Part shown: positions 1 through 8,055 of the stretch, in pieces | How positions within the stretch are numbered: position 1 is the stretch's first letter | Layout: each line of letters starts with the position of its first letter | Assembly: GCF_014652395.1 (NCBI RefSeq) | Contig: NZ_BMYS01000002.1 | Location: 124,001-188,000, forward strand | Length of the DNA stretch: 64,000 nt | Origin: Advenella faeciporci | GTDB lineage: Bacteria > Pseudomonadota > Gammaproteobacteria > Burkholderiales > Burkholderiaceae_B | Reading direction: 5' to 3' | Program-made: the position numbers and the translations under genes | The notes under the pieces: generated by a model | Told to the model about the DNA's origin: nothing | The model's input: only the letters and a program-made list of their open reading frames with translations | Databases searched by the model: none

Positions 1-252
1 GTTTATATTGCCGGGCATTATTCCATTGCCGACATGGCTTGTTATCCATGGATTGTTTCGCATGAAAAACAGGGACAAAACCTAGAGGACTTTCCTAACC
101 TGTATCGCTGGTATGAATTGATAAAAGCACGACCTGCAACGATACGTGCTTATGAAATTGCCCGTGAAATTAATCCTTCACCAACCGTTCATGATGAAGA
201 AGCAAGGAAAATACTGTTTGGTCAAACAGCAAAATCCTTGAATAAACACTAA
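1..252 (+). CDS. glutathione S-transferase, C-terminal part (gene cut by window edge)
   Basis: The reading frame is open from base 1 and ends in TAA at 250-252, so only the last 83 codons are present. The segment reads like the C-terminal helical domain of a YghU/YfcG-type glutathione transferase: it has the N-capping box pattern [10 protein letters not shown] and then a helix with ...[16 protein letters not shown], typical of this domain. The family uses glutathione for disulfide-bond reductase or conjugation chemistry in the cytoplasm. The N-terminal thioredoxin-fold domain that would settle the subclass lies outside the window. The gene converges on gdhA, and a long hairpin lies between them. 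Confidence 0.8.
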   Translation, partial: VYIAGHYSIADMACYPWIVSHEKQGQNLEDFPNLYRWYELIKARPATIRAYEIAREINPSPTVHDEEARKILFGQTAKSLNKH

Positions 253-261
253 CGTTTGCAG

Positions 262-321
262 CAAAAAAAGAAACCCCGGTTTTAACGGATTCTTCTGGCG
301 GATCTGTTAAAACCAGGGTTT
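262..321 (-). terminator. rho-independent terminator of gdhA, hairpin shared with the convergent gene
   Basis: Arms at 271-290 and 302-321 pair over 20 positions with one wobble and one mismatch, around an 11-base loop. On the minus strand the hairpin is followed directly by a run of T (262-269), the classic intrinsic terminator form, so it should end gdhA transcripts. On the plus strand there is no T run, so for the glutathione transferase it is a hairpin only. Confidence 0.8.
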
Positions 322-348
322 AACACCGCAAACCTTTACAAAAATCAA

Positions 349-1644
349 TTAAGGGTAAAGGCCCCGTACTTCACGTGCTTCCAGGATGCGCGTGCAAGCC
401 ACAATAAACGCTGCCGTACGTAAGCTGACCCCATGATGTTTGGCAACATCAGAGACAGAACGATAAGCATCACGCATCAAACGTTCCAGGCGCTGGTTGA
501 TTTCCTCTTCACTCCAGAAAAAACTGGAGAAATCCTGTACCCATTCAAAATAGCTTACGGTTACCCCACCCGCGTTTGAAATTACATCGGGCACAATATG
601 CACCCCTTTTTGGGTAAGAATGTCATCGGCCTCGGGGGTGGTTGGGCCGTTGGCTCCCTCTACCAGGATTTTTGTCTTGATCTGATCAGCATTTTTTATG
701 GTGATTTGATTCTCAAGTGCAGCCGGAATCAGGAACTCGGTTGCGACCGCCCAGAAATCTTCATTTGAAATGGCGGTTGCCTCTGGGAATCCCATGATAC
801 CGGGATGATCTTCAACGTAATTCAATAAATCATGGATATTAATTCCATTTTCATTGAAAATAGTGCCGGTATGATCTTGAATCACAACAACTTTGGCACC
901 GGTTTCATGGAATAATCGGGCTGCCGTACCACCCACATTACCAAAACCCTGTACGGCCACCCTTGATCCGGAAACGCCAAGACCCAAATCTTTGGCTGCT
1001 TCGCACGCTGCAACAAAAACACCACGACCAGTTGCCTCTATGCGGCCAAGGCTGCCACCAAGTGCAATAGGCTTGCCGGTAACCACGCCTGTTGATGTGG
1101 CACCCTCGTTCATCGAGTAGGTATCCATCATCCAGGCCATGGTTTGAGAGTTGGTGTTAACGTCGGGTGCCGGAATATCTTTGGTTGGGCCAATAATAAG
1201 GCCAATCTCACTGGTGTATCGACGCGTGACCCGTTCAAGTTCTTTTTTTGAGTACTTGCGTGCATCAATGCGAATACCACCTTTGGCACCGCCAAAAGGC
1301 AAATTGACAGCTGCATTTTTAATTGACATCCAGGCCGCCAATGCCATGACTTCTGACAGGCATACATCCTGGTGAAAACGTACGCCACCCTTACCGGGAC
1401 CGCGTGAGGTGTTGTGTTGCACGCGGTAGCCCTCAAAGTGGGCAATAGTACCGTTATCCAGCTCAACAGGGACATCTACAATCAATGAGCGTTTTGGTCG
1501 CTTCAGCGTTTCTACCCAACGGCCCAGGGAGCCCAAATATGGTGTTACCCGATCAATTTGCTGAAGATAAATACCCCATGCGCCCAAGTCATTTGGATTC
1601 AGATATGAAGGAAGCGAGTGCGAAGTGGTAATTTCTGAAGTCAT
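349..1644 (-). CDS. gdhA: Glu/Leu/Phe/Val-family glutamate dehydrogenase
   Basis: A cytoplasmic enzyme of 431 residues that interconverts glutamate with 2-oxoglutarate and ammonia using NAD(P). The glutamate-binding segment GPGKGGVRF lies near residues 82-90, the catalytic lysine in the signature PFGGAKGG is about K121, the conserved aspartate of PAPDVNT is near 161, and the dinucleotide-binding loop GFGNVG is at 233-238. Length fits the hexameric bacterial/archaeal type of about 410-450 residues. Which cofactor it prefers cannot be read safely from sequence. The ATG has a good Shine-Dalgarno (GGAGAG about 7 bases upstream). It stands alone with its own terminator. Confidence 0.93.
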   Translation of the reverse strand: MTSEITTSHSLPSYLNPNDLGAWGIYLQQIDRVTPYLGSLGRWVETLKRPKRSLIVDVPVELDNGTIAHFEGYRVQHNTSRGPGKGGVRFHQDVCLSEVMALAAWMSIKNAAVNLPFGGAKGGIRIDARKYSKKELERVTRRYTSEIGLIIGPTKDIPAPDVNTNSQTMAWMMDTYSMNEGATSTGVVTGKPIALGGSLGRIEATGRGVFVAACEAAKDLGLGVSGSRVAVQGFGNVGGTAARLFHETGAKVVVIQDHTGTIFNENGINIHDLLNYVEDHPGIMGFPEATAISNEDFWAVATEFLIPAALENQITIKNADQIKTKILVEGANGPTTPEADDILTQKGVHIVPDVISNAGGVTVSYFEWVQDFSSFFWSEEEINQRLERLMRDAYRSVSDVAKHHGVSLRTAAFIVACTRILEAREVRGLYP

Positions 1645-1714
1645 TTAAGCTCTCCGGTGAAATGAGCTGTCTTGCTAACTTCTTGAATTGTACTTGTTCT
1701 GTTTTGAATTATTA

Positions 1715-1758
1715 ATCTGTCCCCATTTAATTAATATTAAATTTTAATGGGGACAGAT
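1715..1758. repeat. perfect 13-bp inverted repeat (REP-like or weak terminator)
   Basis: ATCTGTCCCCATT at 1715-1727 is the exact reverse complement of 1746-1758, with an A/T-rich 18-base spacer. It sits just after the stop codon of the minus-strand exported protein gene and upstream of gdhA. No strong T run follows on either strand, so it is a poor intrinsic terminator. The GGGGACAG core resembles palindromic elements I recall from the flanks of REP-associated transposase genes, but no transposase is present and I saw no other copy in the window. Confidence 0.5.
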
Positions 1759-1768
1759 GAAATGTTGT

Positions 1769-2548
1769 TTAATTGACATGTGTCACAGCAACGGTATATA
1801 CCGAATTTCCGCTTTTAATATCCATTTTCATGGTCAGACCTTTTTCAGGGCAATACCATTCGGTTACGGTTATAGGCTTACTGCGGGGAGACTTGCCAGA
1901 CGAAATAAGCGTGGATTGAATCTGGCCACTGGAAATAGTGCCCGTGTAGGTAACCGGCTTGCAGCTCATTGAACCCATTTGGGTATGAATCTGCTGTTCT
2001 TTTCCGATTTTTCTTTGCGCTGACTGCAAAAACGCATTTTCCACGTTGACTTGGCTAATGGGGAGCGCAGAAGGCAAGGACATGGACGCCTGGGCGTCAG
2101 CCCTGTAGGTCTGGGCGGGCAAGGAGCCGGACTGCTCAGTCATCACATTGGCTGGCTTAAGAAAATACCCATTAACGCGGCTGGTTACGACAGAGCGCAT
2201 GACGGTCCCCAATAAGCCTGCAGAATCAAAGGAGCCACTCAGGGTTGATCCTCCACTATTGACCATAAGACGAAAATTGCCTGAACCGTTAATTTGCTGT
2301 CCGGCTATGGGGGCATTTGCCTGGATATGCAAGTCGGCATGACAATCATTGCCAGCCGCTTTCGTTACCTGCTTGATCCTGATCGTGAAATGCCCTTTCC
2401 CACCATTGATGTTCCCCTCAATTTTCCCGTTGGGTTTTAGCCAGGGGCTTTGACAGTAAACCTGCTCTGCATGTGCATTTGTCCAGCTTCCCAACAATGC
2501 CAAAGAAAAAAAGAGATGAAGAGGAGCGATACGGGAGTGAGCTTTCAT
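1769..2548 (-). CDS. exported protein of unknown function
   Basis: Not recognised. The protein has 259 residues and starts with a signal peptide (about 1-27, hydrophobic LHLFFSLALLG, likely cleaved after NAHA). The mature part is rich in Gly, Ser, Thr and Asn, has no further membrane segment, and has four cysteines (about C32, C69, C196, C233), which would suit two disulfides in the periplasm. The first part (residues 40-110) reads like alternating beta strands. It is 12 bases downstream of the ankyrin-repeat gene on the same strand, so the two are probably co-transcribed. No catalytic motif was seen. Confidence 0.75.
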   Translation of the reverse strand: MKAHSRIAPLHLFFSLALLGSWTNAHAEQVYCQSPWLKPNGKIEGNINGGKGHFTIRIKQVTKAAGNDCHADLHIQANAPIAGQQINGSGNFRLMVNSGGSTLSGSFDSAGLLGTVMRSVVTSRVNGYFLKPANVMTEQSGSLPAQTYRADAQASMSLPSALPISQVNVENAFLQSAQRKIGKEQQIHTQMGSMSCKPVTYTGTISSGQIQSTLISSGKSPRSKPITVTEWYCPEKGLTMKMDIKSGNSVYTVAVTHVN

Positions 2549-2560
2549 GGTGAAATCCAG

Positions 2561-3190
2561 TTATCTGAGCATAATTTCAACAAGTCCGGGCTGTTTCAAT
2601 TCCCGGGCCAGATCTATGGCACTTTTACCCAACTGGTTAACAGCCTTGGGATCTGCGCCAGCTGCCATCAATACTTTTACCGCTTCGGGATTTTTAGAGG
2701 TTACCGCCATATAAACAGGTGAACTGCCCTCGGCAGCCGGCGCATTGGGAAATGCACCGTTGGCCAACAACATTTTGATCATGTCAACATGTCCGATTGA
2801 GGCCGCATAATGCAAAGGCGCCCAGCCCAACCGGTTAACATCGGCACCACGAAAGATAAGTCCTTCTGCGCGACGTACATCACCAATAATGGCCAAATAC
2901 ATTAATGGTGTTTCATGATTAATATTTTCAATATTAAGGTTGATATTGGGATCCCTGACCAGAACATCAAAAACAGCCATCGACTTGTCTCGAATAGCCT
3001 GCATGATGGGTGGTTGGCCAGCCTGGTTCAGCGCATTGACATCCTGGCCTTTATTAATGGCTTCTTTAACAGAAGACGCACGATTATTCTTGATGTCATT
3101 CCACCAGGCACCCGATGTATTGGCAAACGCCGTAAGGGTTACAAGCATTGCACCAAGCAGCAAGGAAGATTTCAATTTACTATTGAGCAT
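2561..3190 (-). CDS. exported ankyrin-repeat protein
   Basis: 209 residues. A signal peptide (about residues 1-24, with hydrophobic core LLLGAMLVTLTAFA) is followed by four to five ankyrin repeats. The clearest are WAPLHYAASIGHVDMIKMLL (about 118-137) and the following repeats with GAFPNAPA and MAAGADPKAV. Ankyrin repeats bind other proteins. Exported examples in Gram-negatives act in the periplasm, for instance next to catalase, but the partner here is unknown. The neighbour downstream, also exported, is the obvious candidate. Start ATG at 3190. Confidence 0.85.
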   Translation of the reverse strand: MLNSKLKSSLLLGAMLVTLTAFANTSGAWWNDIKNNRASSVKEAINKGQDVNALNQAGQPPIMQAIRDKSMAVFDVLVRDPNINLNIENINHETPLMYLAIIGDVRRAEGLIFRGADVNRLGWAPLHYAASIGHVDMIKMLLANGAFPNAPAAEGSSPVYMAVTSKNPEAVKVLMAAGADPKAVNQLGKSAIDLARELKQPGLVEIMLR

Positions 3191-3294
3191 TGTCTACCTT
3201 TTTAATTAATTGGATCATATCAAACATAACAAATAAGCAGTATACAAAACGTAAGTATGTTCAAGGAAACCCAAACGGGTAAATTTACCTTGAT

Positions 3295-4065
3295 TTACGG
3301 TTGTGCTTTCCGGAACAGCCTGAAAAAATTATCTGTGCTGGCCTCTTCAATGTCTTTCAATGTCAGTCCCCTGAGATCGGCAATTTTTTCGGCCACATGA
3401 ATCACCTTCGACGGGTCATTCAGTTTGCCCCTGAAAGGCACCGGTGCCAAATAAGGCGAATCGGTTTCAATCAGCAAACGTTCCAATGGTACTTTTTGTG
3501 CTACTTCATGCAATTGATGGGCATTCTTGAAGGTGACAATACCCGAGAGCGAAATGTAAAAATTCTGCTCAATGGCTGCCTGGGCCACTTCCCAGGTTTC
3601 AGTAAAGCAGTGCATAACACCGCCACACTGATGCGCACCCTCTTCTTTCATGATACGGATCGTGTCTGCGGCGGACGAGCGGGTATGAATGATTAACGGC
3701 AAACCAGACTGAACGCCAGCCTTGATATGTACCCGGAAACGATCTCTTTGCCAATCCAGCGGCTCGCTGAGCCGGTAATAGTCAAGGCCGGTTTCGCCAA
3801 TTGCTACAATTTTCGGATGTCGTGCATGTTCACACAGCATGTCAACCGTTGGTTCCGGTGTGTCTTCATAGTCAGGGTGAACACCAACCGAACCGACCAG
3901 ATGCGGATATTTTTCTATCAGTGCAATGATTCTTGGCCAGTCAGGTAAATTTACGCTGACGCACAAAGCGCGTCCAACATTATTCAGTTTCATTTTATCC
4001 AGAATATTATCCAGATCCTGGCTTAATTCAGGAAAATCCAAATGACAGTGAGAATCGACAAACAT
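3295..4065 (-). CDS. tatD: TatD-family metal-dependent hydrolase / DNase
   Basis: 256 residues, the usual length. Metal ligands of the TatD amidohydrolase fold are visible: H6 and H8 in DSHCHLD, E91 in AIGETGLDYY, H127 in IIHTRSS, H152 in VMHCFTE and D202 in ETDSPYLAP. Family members cleave DNA 3'-5' and have been linked to DNA repair and turnover. This copy may be YcfH-like, because ycfH follows holB in many genomes, as here (holB ends 24 bases upstream). It is the last gene of the mltG-tmk-holB-tatD operon. Confidence 0.9.
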   Translation of the reverse strand: MFVDSHCHLDFPELSQDLDNILDKMKLNNVGRALCVSVNLPDWPRIIALIEKYPHLVGSVGVHPDYEDTPEPTVDMLCEHARHPKIVAIGETGLDYYRLSEPLDWQRDRFRVHIKAGVQSGLPLIIHTRSSAADTIRIMKEEGAHQCGGVMHCFTETWEVAQAAIEQNFYISLSGIVTFKNAHQLHEVAQKVPLERLLIETDSPYLAPVPFRGKLNDPSKVIHVAEKIADLRGLTLKDIEEASTDNFFRLFRKAQP

Positions 4066-4089
4066 GATTGATGACTTATGAAAAATTAA

Positions 4090-5133
4090 TTACGACTTTG
4101 AAATGCAGCTTAACGCAACCCGCTGCAGGGTAGACATAATAAACAAGCGGGCATTAAGCGGATGATCGGCTATACGCTGCTGTTCTGTCAGCCATTTAAG
4201 TAGCTGCGTAATTTTATCTGCAGCCATATTGCCTGCAATGATAGAGGCATTTTTACCTAAAGTGGGAAAATAACGGGATACCTGCCCATAGCGGTTAAGA
4301 TTGATATCAAAAACAAATCGCTGAAGACTGTCCAGCCATTGTTTGGCTTGCAGTTTTTCAAGCAGTTCGGCCAGTTTATCAAGATTGGGCATTTCCCTGT
4401 GTGCCAGTTTGTCTGCAAACGCCGATAGCCAGTACTTGACCGGCTCATAATCAGACTGACTGAAAGCCAGGGCACTTAACGGTGCGCCACCTGTAGCGGC
4501 CAACCAAACCTGACCATCCGCCACCCCATTTTTCTGGAGCCAGTCCAGAGCAACCTGACTTTCCGGTACCGGTAAGGCCAGACGGCGGCAACGTGACAGC
4601 AAAGTTGGCAGCAATCGCTGGATGGCATGCGTGACCAAAAGGAAAATGGTATTTTCTGGCGGCTCTTCAAGGACTTTAAGCAAGGCATTGGAAGACGCCG
4701 CATTCAGGCTTTCGGCCGGATACAGCACAATAACACGGTAACCGCCCCGATGCGTGGAAACATTAAACAGTTTTTCAAGTTGGCGAACCTGCTCTATCCT
4801 GATGTCCTGGGACAGGGTTTTCTTTGCACCACTAGCTTCATCATTTTCCGGGGTGGTAACAAAGCCTTCCTTAACGGCTGTGGCGTCGGGCAATACTATT
4901 CGTAAATCGGGATGATTGCCTGACTTGACCCAACCACAGGACTCACAGTGCCCGCATGCCATGCCGTTAAGGGAAGATTCGCACAATAAGCCGGTTGCTG
5001 CCGCATGAGCAAATTTCAGCTTGCCAATACCCGGAATGCCATAAATAATCCAGGCATGTGAAAACCGTTCCTTATTGCCCAACCATTGGCTGGCAATATC
5101 CTTCTGCCACGGTAGAAACTCAGGTAGATGCAT
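4090..5133 (-). CDS. holB: DNA polymerase III delta' subunit
   Basis: Clamp-loader subunit of 347 residues. It has a degenerate P-loop GIPGIGK (32-38), four cysteines spaced as the clamp-loader zinc module (C51, C60, C63, C66) and the SRC motif (180-182) that reaches into the neighbouring ATP site. Between about residues 88 and 110 there is a charged Gly/Glu/Asp-rich loop, longer than in the E. coli protein. Its start overlaps the end of tmk by 14 bases, which suggests translational coupling. Together with the gamma/tau and delta subunits it loads the sliding clamp onto DNA. Confidence 0.93.
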   Translation of the reverse strand: MHLPEFLPWQKDIASQWLGNKERFSHAWIIYGIPGIGKLKFAHAAATGLLCESSLNGMACGHCESCGWVKSGNHPDLRIVLPDATAVKEGFVTTPENDEASGAKKTLSQDIRIEQVRQLEKLFNVSTHRGGYRVIVLYPAESLNAASSNALLKVLEEPPENTIFLLVTHAIQRLLPTLLSRCRRLALPVPESQVALDWLQKNGVADGQVWLAATGGAPLSALAFSQSDYEPVKYWLSAFADKLAHREMPNLDKLAELLEKLQAKQWLDSLQRFVFDINLNRYGQVSRYFPTLGKNASIIAGNMAADKITQLLKWLTEQQRIADHPLNARLFIMSTLQRVALSCISKS

Positions 5134-5755
5134 TGTTTTTCAGCCCGATAAACTGCAGCAAGCGAGTTTCAACAAATTTCCTGACCTCTTCAAAAGGCCT
5201 CGTGGAATCAATAAGCAAAAAACGCTGCGGCTCATTGGCCGCACGCTGCAAGTAGGCACTGCGCACTGCCTCGAAAAAAACATCATTCTCCTGTTCAAAC
5301 CGGTCAAGGCTGGCACCGTGCCTGCCCAATCGTTCGCGCGACACTTCCAGTGGCACATCAAAAAGCAGCGTCAAGTCCGGGTTAAGTCCTTCCTGTACCC
5401 AGTTTTCCAGCGCAGCTATCTTGTTGAGATCAAAATGACGTCCACCACCCTGATAGGCATATGTACTGTCAGTAAATCGATCGCAAAGCAGCAACTTGCC
5501 TGCCGCCAAAGCGGGCTTGATGAGCTGGTTAATGTTTTCCTGGCGCGAAGCAAACATCAGCAAGGCCTCTGTTTCCTGGCTCATGGCATCATGCAGCAAA
5601 ATTTCACGCAACTTTTCACCCACAGGTGTGCCACCCGGCTCACGTGTCATAACGACCTCAAGCCCCTGATTTGCAAAAAAGTCGGGCAGCCACTTCATAT
5701 GGGTACTTTTGCCAGCGCCATCAACGCCTTCCAGTGTAATAAAAAGCCCTGTCAT
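5120..5755 (-). CDS. tmk: thymidylate kinase
   Basis: 211 residues. It phosphorylates dTMP to dTDP with ATP. The P-loop GVDGAGKST is at residues 10-18, the DR(F/Y) motif appears as DRFTDSTYAYQGGGR, and the REPGGTP substrate motif is present near residue 38. Length is standard. Its ATG overlaps the mltG stop by one base (TAATG), and its own end overlaps holB. This mltG-tmk-holB order is widely conserved in proteobacteria. Confidence 0.96.
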   Translation of the reverse strand: MTGLFITLEGVDGAGKSTHMKWLPDFFANQGLEVVMTREPGGTPVGEKLREILLHDAMSQETEALLMFASRQENINQLIKPALAAGKLLLCDRFTDSTYAYQGGGRHFDLNKIAALENWVQEGLNPDLTLLFDVPLEVSRERLGRHGASLDRFEQENDVFFEAVRSAYLQRAANEPQRFLLIDSTRPFEEVRKFVETRLLQFIGLKNNAST

Positions 5756-6765
5756 TACTGACCCCTTTTCAATATATATTTTTGTACGTTTTGATTGTGT
5801 TTTCTTAAGTTTTCGGCAAATTCACTGGTTCCGTCACCACGGGCCACAAAATAATAATAACCGTGTTTTTCGGGATGCAATGCCGCCTGTATGGATAAGG
5901 CTCCGGGTACCGCGATAGGTGTAGGAGGCAAGCCCTGGCGGGTATAGGTATTCCATGGTGTATCGGTTTGCAGGTCTTTTTTGCTAATGTTGCCTTTGTA
6001 ATTATCGCCCATTCCATAAATAACAGTAGGATCGGTTTGTAAAAGCATATTTGCCTTAAGGCGGTTAATAAAAACGCCGGCCACCCGATCACGATCCTGA
6101 CTGTGACCGGTTTCCTTTTCTACGATCGAGGCCAGAATAAGGGCTTCATAGGGTGTTTTAAGCGGAGTATCAGGATCACGGTTCTCCCAGGCTTGCATCA
6201 GTCGCTTCTGCCCTTCGTCATAAGCGCGTTTTAAAATCTGGAAATCGGTATCGCCTGGCACAAACACGTAGGTTTCAGGGAAAAACAAACCTTCGGGGTG
6301 CGTCTGGTCAGAACCCAGTTTCTTCAACAGCTCTTCATCAGTGATATCAGCCAACGTTTGCTGTATATCCTTATTGGACTTCAAGGCCTGACGAATTTGC
6401 TTATAAGTCCAGCCTTCGATCAGGGCAATCTGGCGCCTGATCATGTCACCTTTGGCCAGTTTATCAAGAATGTCCAATGGCGTCATTCCTTGGGTTACCT
6501 CATAGGCACCGGCCTTTAATAGAACATCCTGTCCGGTATAACGGGCATATAAAATAAACAGCTGCGGCTCAATGTCCAACCCTGCTTTGGTCAGGGTTTC
6601 GGCAACCGTGCGTATGGTGCTGCCCTTGGGAACCGTGAATTCCACTGCCTGGGTTGACATGGGAATGGGGCTGGTGGACCAGTGCCAGACTTTACCGCCC
6701 AAGCCAATTACCAGCAACAGGGCGCAAATAACAAAAGCCAGGACAAGGGACTTGAATAATTTCAT
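5755..6765 (-). CDS. mltG: endolytic murein transglycosylase
   Basis: 336 residues. One N-terminal membrane anchor (about 5-24) is followed by a periplasmic YceG domain. The catalytic region SIVEKETG (about 213-220), the downstream VAGVFINRL and QTDPTVIYG are all characteristic. The enzyme cuts nascent glycan strands and is thought to set their length or release them from undecaprenyl diphosphate. It is the first gene of the operon with tmk, holB and tatD. Start ATG at 6765. Confidence 0.95.
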   Translation of the reverse strand: MKLFKSLVLAFVICALLLVIGLGGKVWHWSTSPIPMSTQAVEFTVPKGSTIRTVAETLTKAGLDIEPQLFILYARYTGQDVLLKAGAYEVTQGMTPLDILDKLAKGDMIRRQIALIEGWTYKQIRQALKSNKDIQQTLADITDEELLKKLGSDQTHPEGLFFPETYVFVPGDTDFQILKRAYDEGQKRLMQAWENRDPDTPLKTPYEALILASIVEKETGHSQDRDRVAGVFINRLKANMLLQTDPTVIYGMGDNYKGNISKKDLQTDTPWNTYTRQGLPPTPIAVPGALSIQAALHPEKHGYYYFVARGDGTSEFAENLRKHNQNVQKYILKRGQ

Positions 6766-6875
6766 GCGTACAAAGCGTATGGGAGTAATTTAACAAGGCT
6801 CAATTGTATCAGGCAACAAGACAATAGCCATCTATTCAAAGACGTGAGCCAAAAGGCTTTATGCAACAGGGCCGG

Positions 6876-6945
6876 ATATGGCATGCCGTCACTCATTAAC
6901 CTTTATCAGAATCAGGAAATACACCTGTCCTGGGCAATATGGCAT
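6876..6945. repeat. 9-bp direct repeat upstream of ygfZ
   Basis: ATATGGCAT occurs at 6876-6884 and again at 6937-6945, in the 226-base gap between the divergent mltG and ygfZ genes. The second copy lies about 50 bases before the ygfZ start, in a position where a control protein could act. Two copies of a 9-mer in this length of A/T-rich DNA could be chance. Nothing else was recognised in the gap. Confidence 0.3.
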
Positions 6946-6991
6946 ACTATTTATACATTCAAGTTTGTATCAGTAATGCAGGATAATAGCC

Positions 6992-7990
6992 ATGATTTCA
7001 GAACCTCAAGAACATATTGACGATACTTTATTTCAAAGCGATCTCACCCATTTTACTGTTTTCTCTGTCAGCGGTGCCGATGCGGCCGATTTTCTGCAGG
7101 GGCAGCTCACCCAGGATATGACCCTGGCCACTGAAAACCATGCCGTACTGTCGGCTTACTGCTCTCCAAAAGGACGTGTGCTGGCCAGCTTTCTGATCTG
7201 GAAAGACAGGCTGGATGATCATGAACCGGTATTCAGGTTTCTGGTTCGCAGCGATATTGCCGAGCCCTTGCTTAAGCGCCTGCGCATGTATGTCATGCGC
7301 TCAAAAGTGGTTTTCACCCCGGAAACACTAGCCATCAAGGGTATTTGGTCCTATTCAATCGAAGAATTGGGCAAGCGACTTGAATTGGACTTGCAACAAA
7401 TGCCAGCGTGGCAAGTCACCTCAAAAGACGGATGCACCTGGATCGCCTTGCCTGATGTGGCCGGCAATAAACGTTTCATCTGCATTTATGATCCTCAGGC
7501 ACGCAGCCAGGAATGTTTCTGTTCGCTGTTAAGCCATAAAGACACGGCACAATGGGATGCACTGGAAATCTTAAGCGGCACTCCATGGATTGAAAAAAAC
7601 AACCAGGAACTGTTCATTGCGCAAAGCATTAATTTTGATGTGATTAATGGCATTAGTTTCACTAAAGGGTGCTATCCTGGCCAGGAAGTGGTTGCGCGTA
7701 GCCACTACCGCGGCACTTTAAAACGCCGGATGGCAATTGGTATTGTTGCCAATACCACAGACCCCGAAATCTGGCAGCCAGGCAAAGACGTTTTTGATGC
7801 ACAGGACACTAATGAGCCATGCGGACAAATCGTGAATGGCACCGTTTATGATGGGAAAGTATACCTGTTGTTTGAAACCAAACTGTCTGCCCTTGAGCAC
7901 AATCAGATAAGCATCGGCAGTCTTGAAGGCCCTAAAGTGGAACTGGTTGACATTCCATACTCACTTGAAAAGCCTGAAATCCGGAAGTAA
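6992..7990 (+). CDS. ygfZ: folate-binding YgfZ-family protein
   Basis: 332 residues with the family signature KGCYPGQE (about 225-232, cysteine at 227), which is essential for function in E. coli. YgfZ is a tetrahydrofolate-binding protein related to GcvT that helps maintain [4Fe-4S] clusters in enzymes such as MiaB. The N-terminal fold begins with LTHFTVFSVSGADAADFLQGQ, typical of the family. A Shine-Dalgarno AGGA lies 8 bases before the ATG. It is a single gene, divergent from mltG and convergent with the hydrolase gene downstream. Confidence 0.92.
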   Translation: MISEPQEHIDDTLFQSDLTHFTVFSVSGADAADFLQGQLTQDMTLATENHAVLSAYCSPKGRVLASFLIWKDRLDDHEPVFRFLVRSDIAEPLLKRLRMYVMRSKVVFTPETLAIKGIWSYSIEELGKRLELDLQQMPAWQVTSKDGCTWIALPDVAGNKRFICIYDPQARSQECFCSLLSHKDTAQWDALEILSGTPWIEKNNQELFIAQSINFDVINGISFTKGCYPGQEVVARSHYRGTLKRRMAIGIVANTTDPEIWQPGKDVFDAQDTNEPCGQIVNGTVYDGKVYLLFETKLSALEHNQISIGSLEGPKVELVDIPYSLEKPEIRK

Positions 7991-8055
7991 CTCAAGATAA
8001 AGACTTCCGGATGATCTTTAAACCAAGTCAGACAAAGGATGCCTGTCTGACTTGG
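7979..8055. terminator. two consecutive hairpins at the ygfZ / hydrolase convergent junction
   Basis: The first hairpin pairs ATCCGGAAGT (7979-7988) with 8003-8012 and includes the ygfZ stop codon. The second pairs CCAAGTCAGAC (8023-8033) with 8045-8055 and lies inside the last codons of the minus-strand gene. Both stems are perfect (10 and 11 bp). Neither has a T run after it, so they may act as 3' end stabilisers or rho-assisted ends rather than textbook intrinsic terminators. Confidence 0.5.

Noticed and set aside
5075-5761. 228-codon plus-strand open frame opposite tmk
   Set aside because: It is the antisense shadow of tmk, whose P-loop and substrate motifs are intact; the shadow has no family features or ribosome site.
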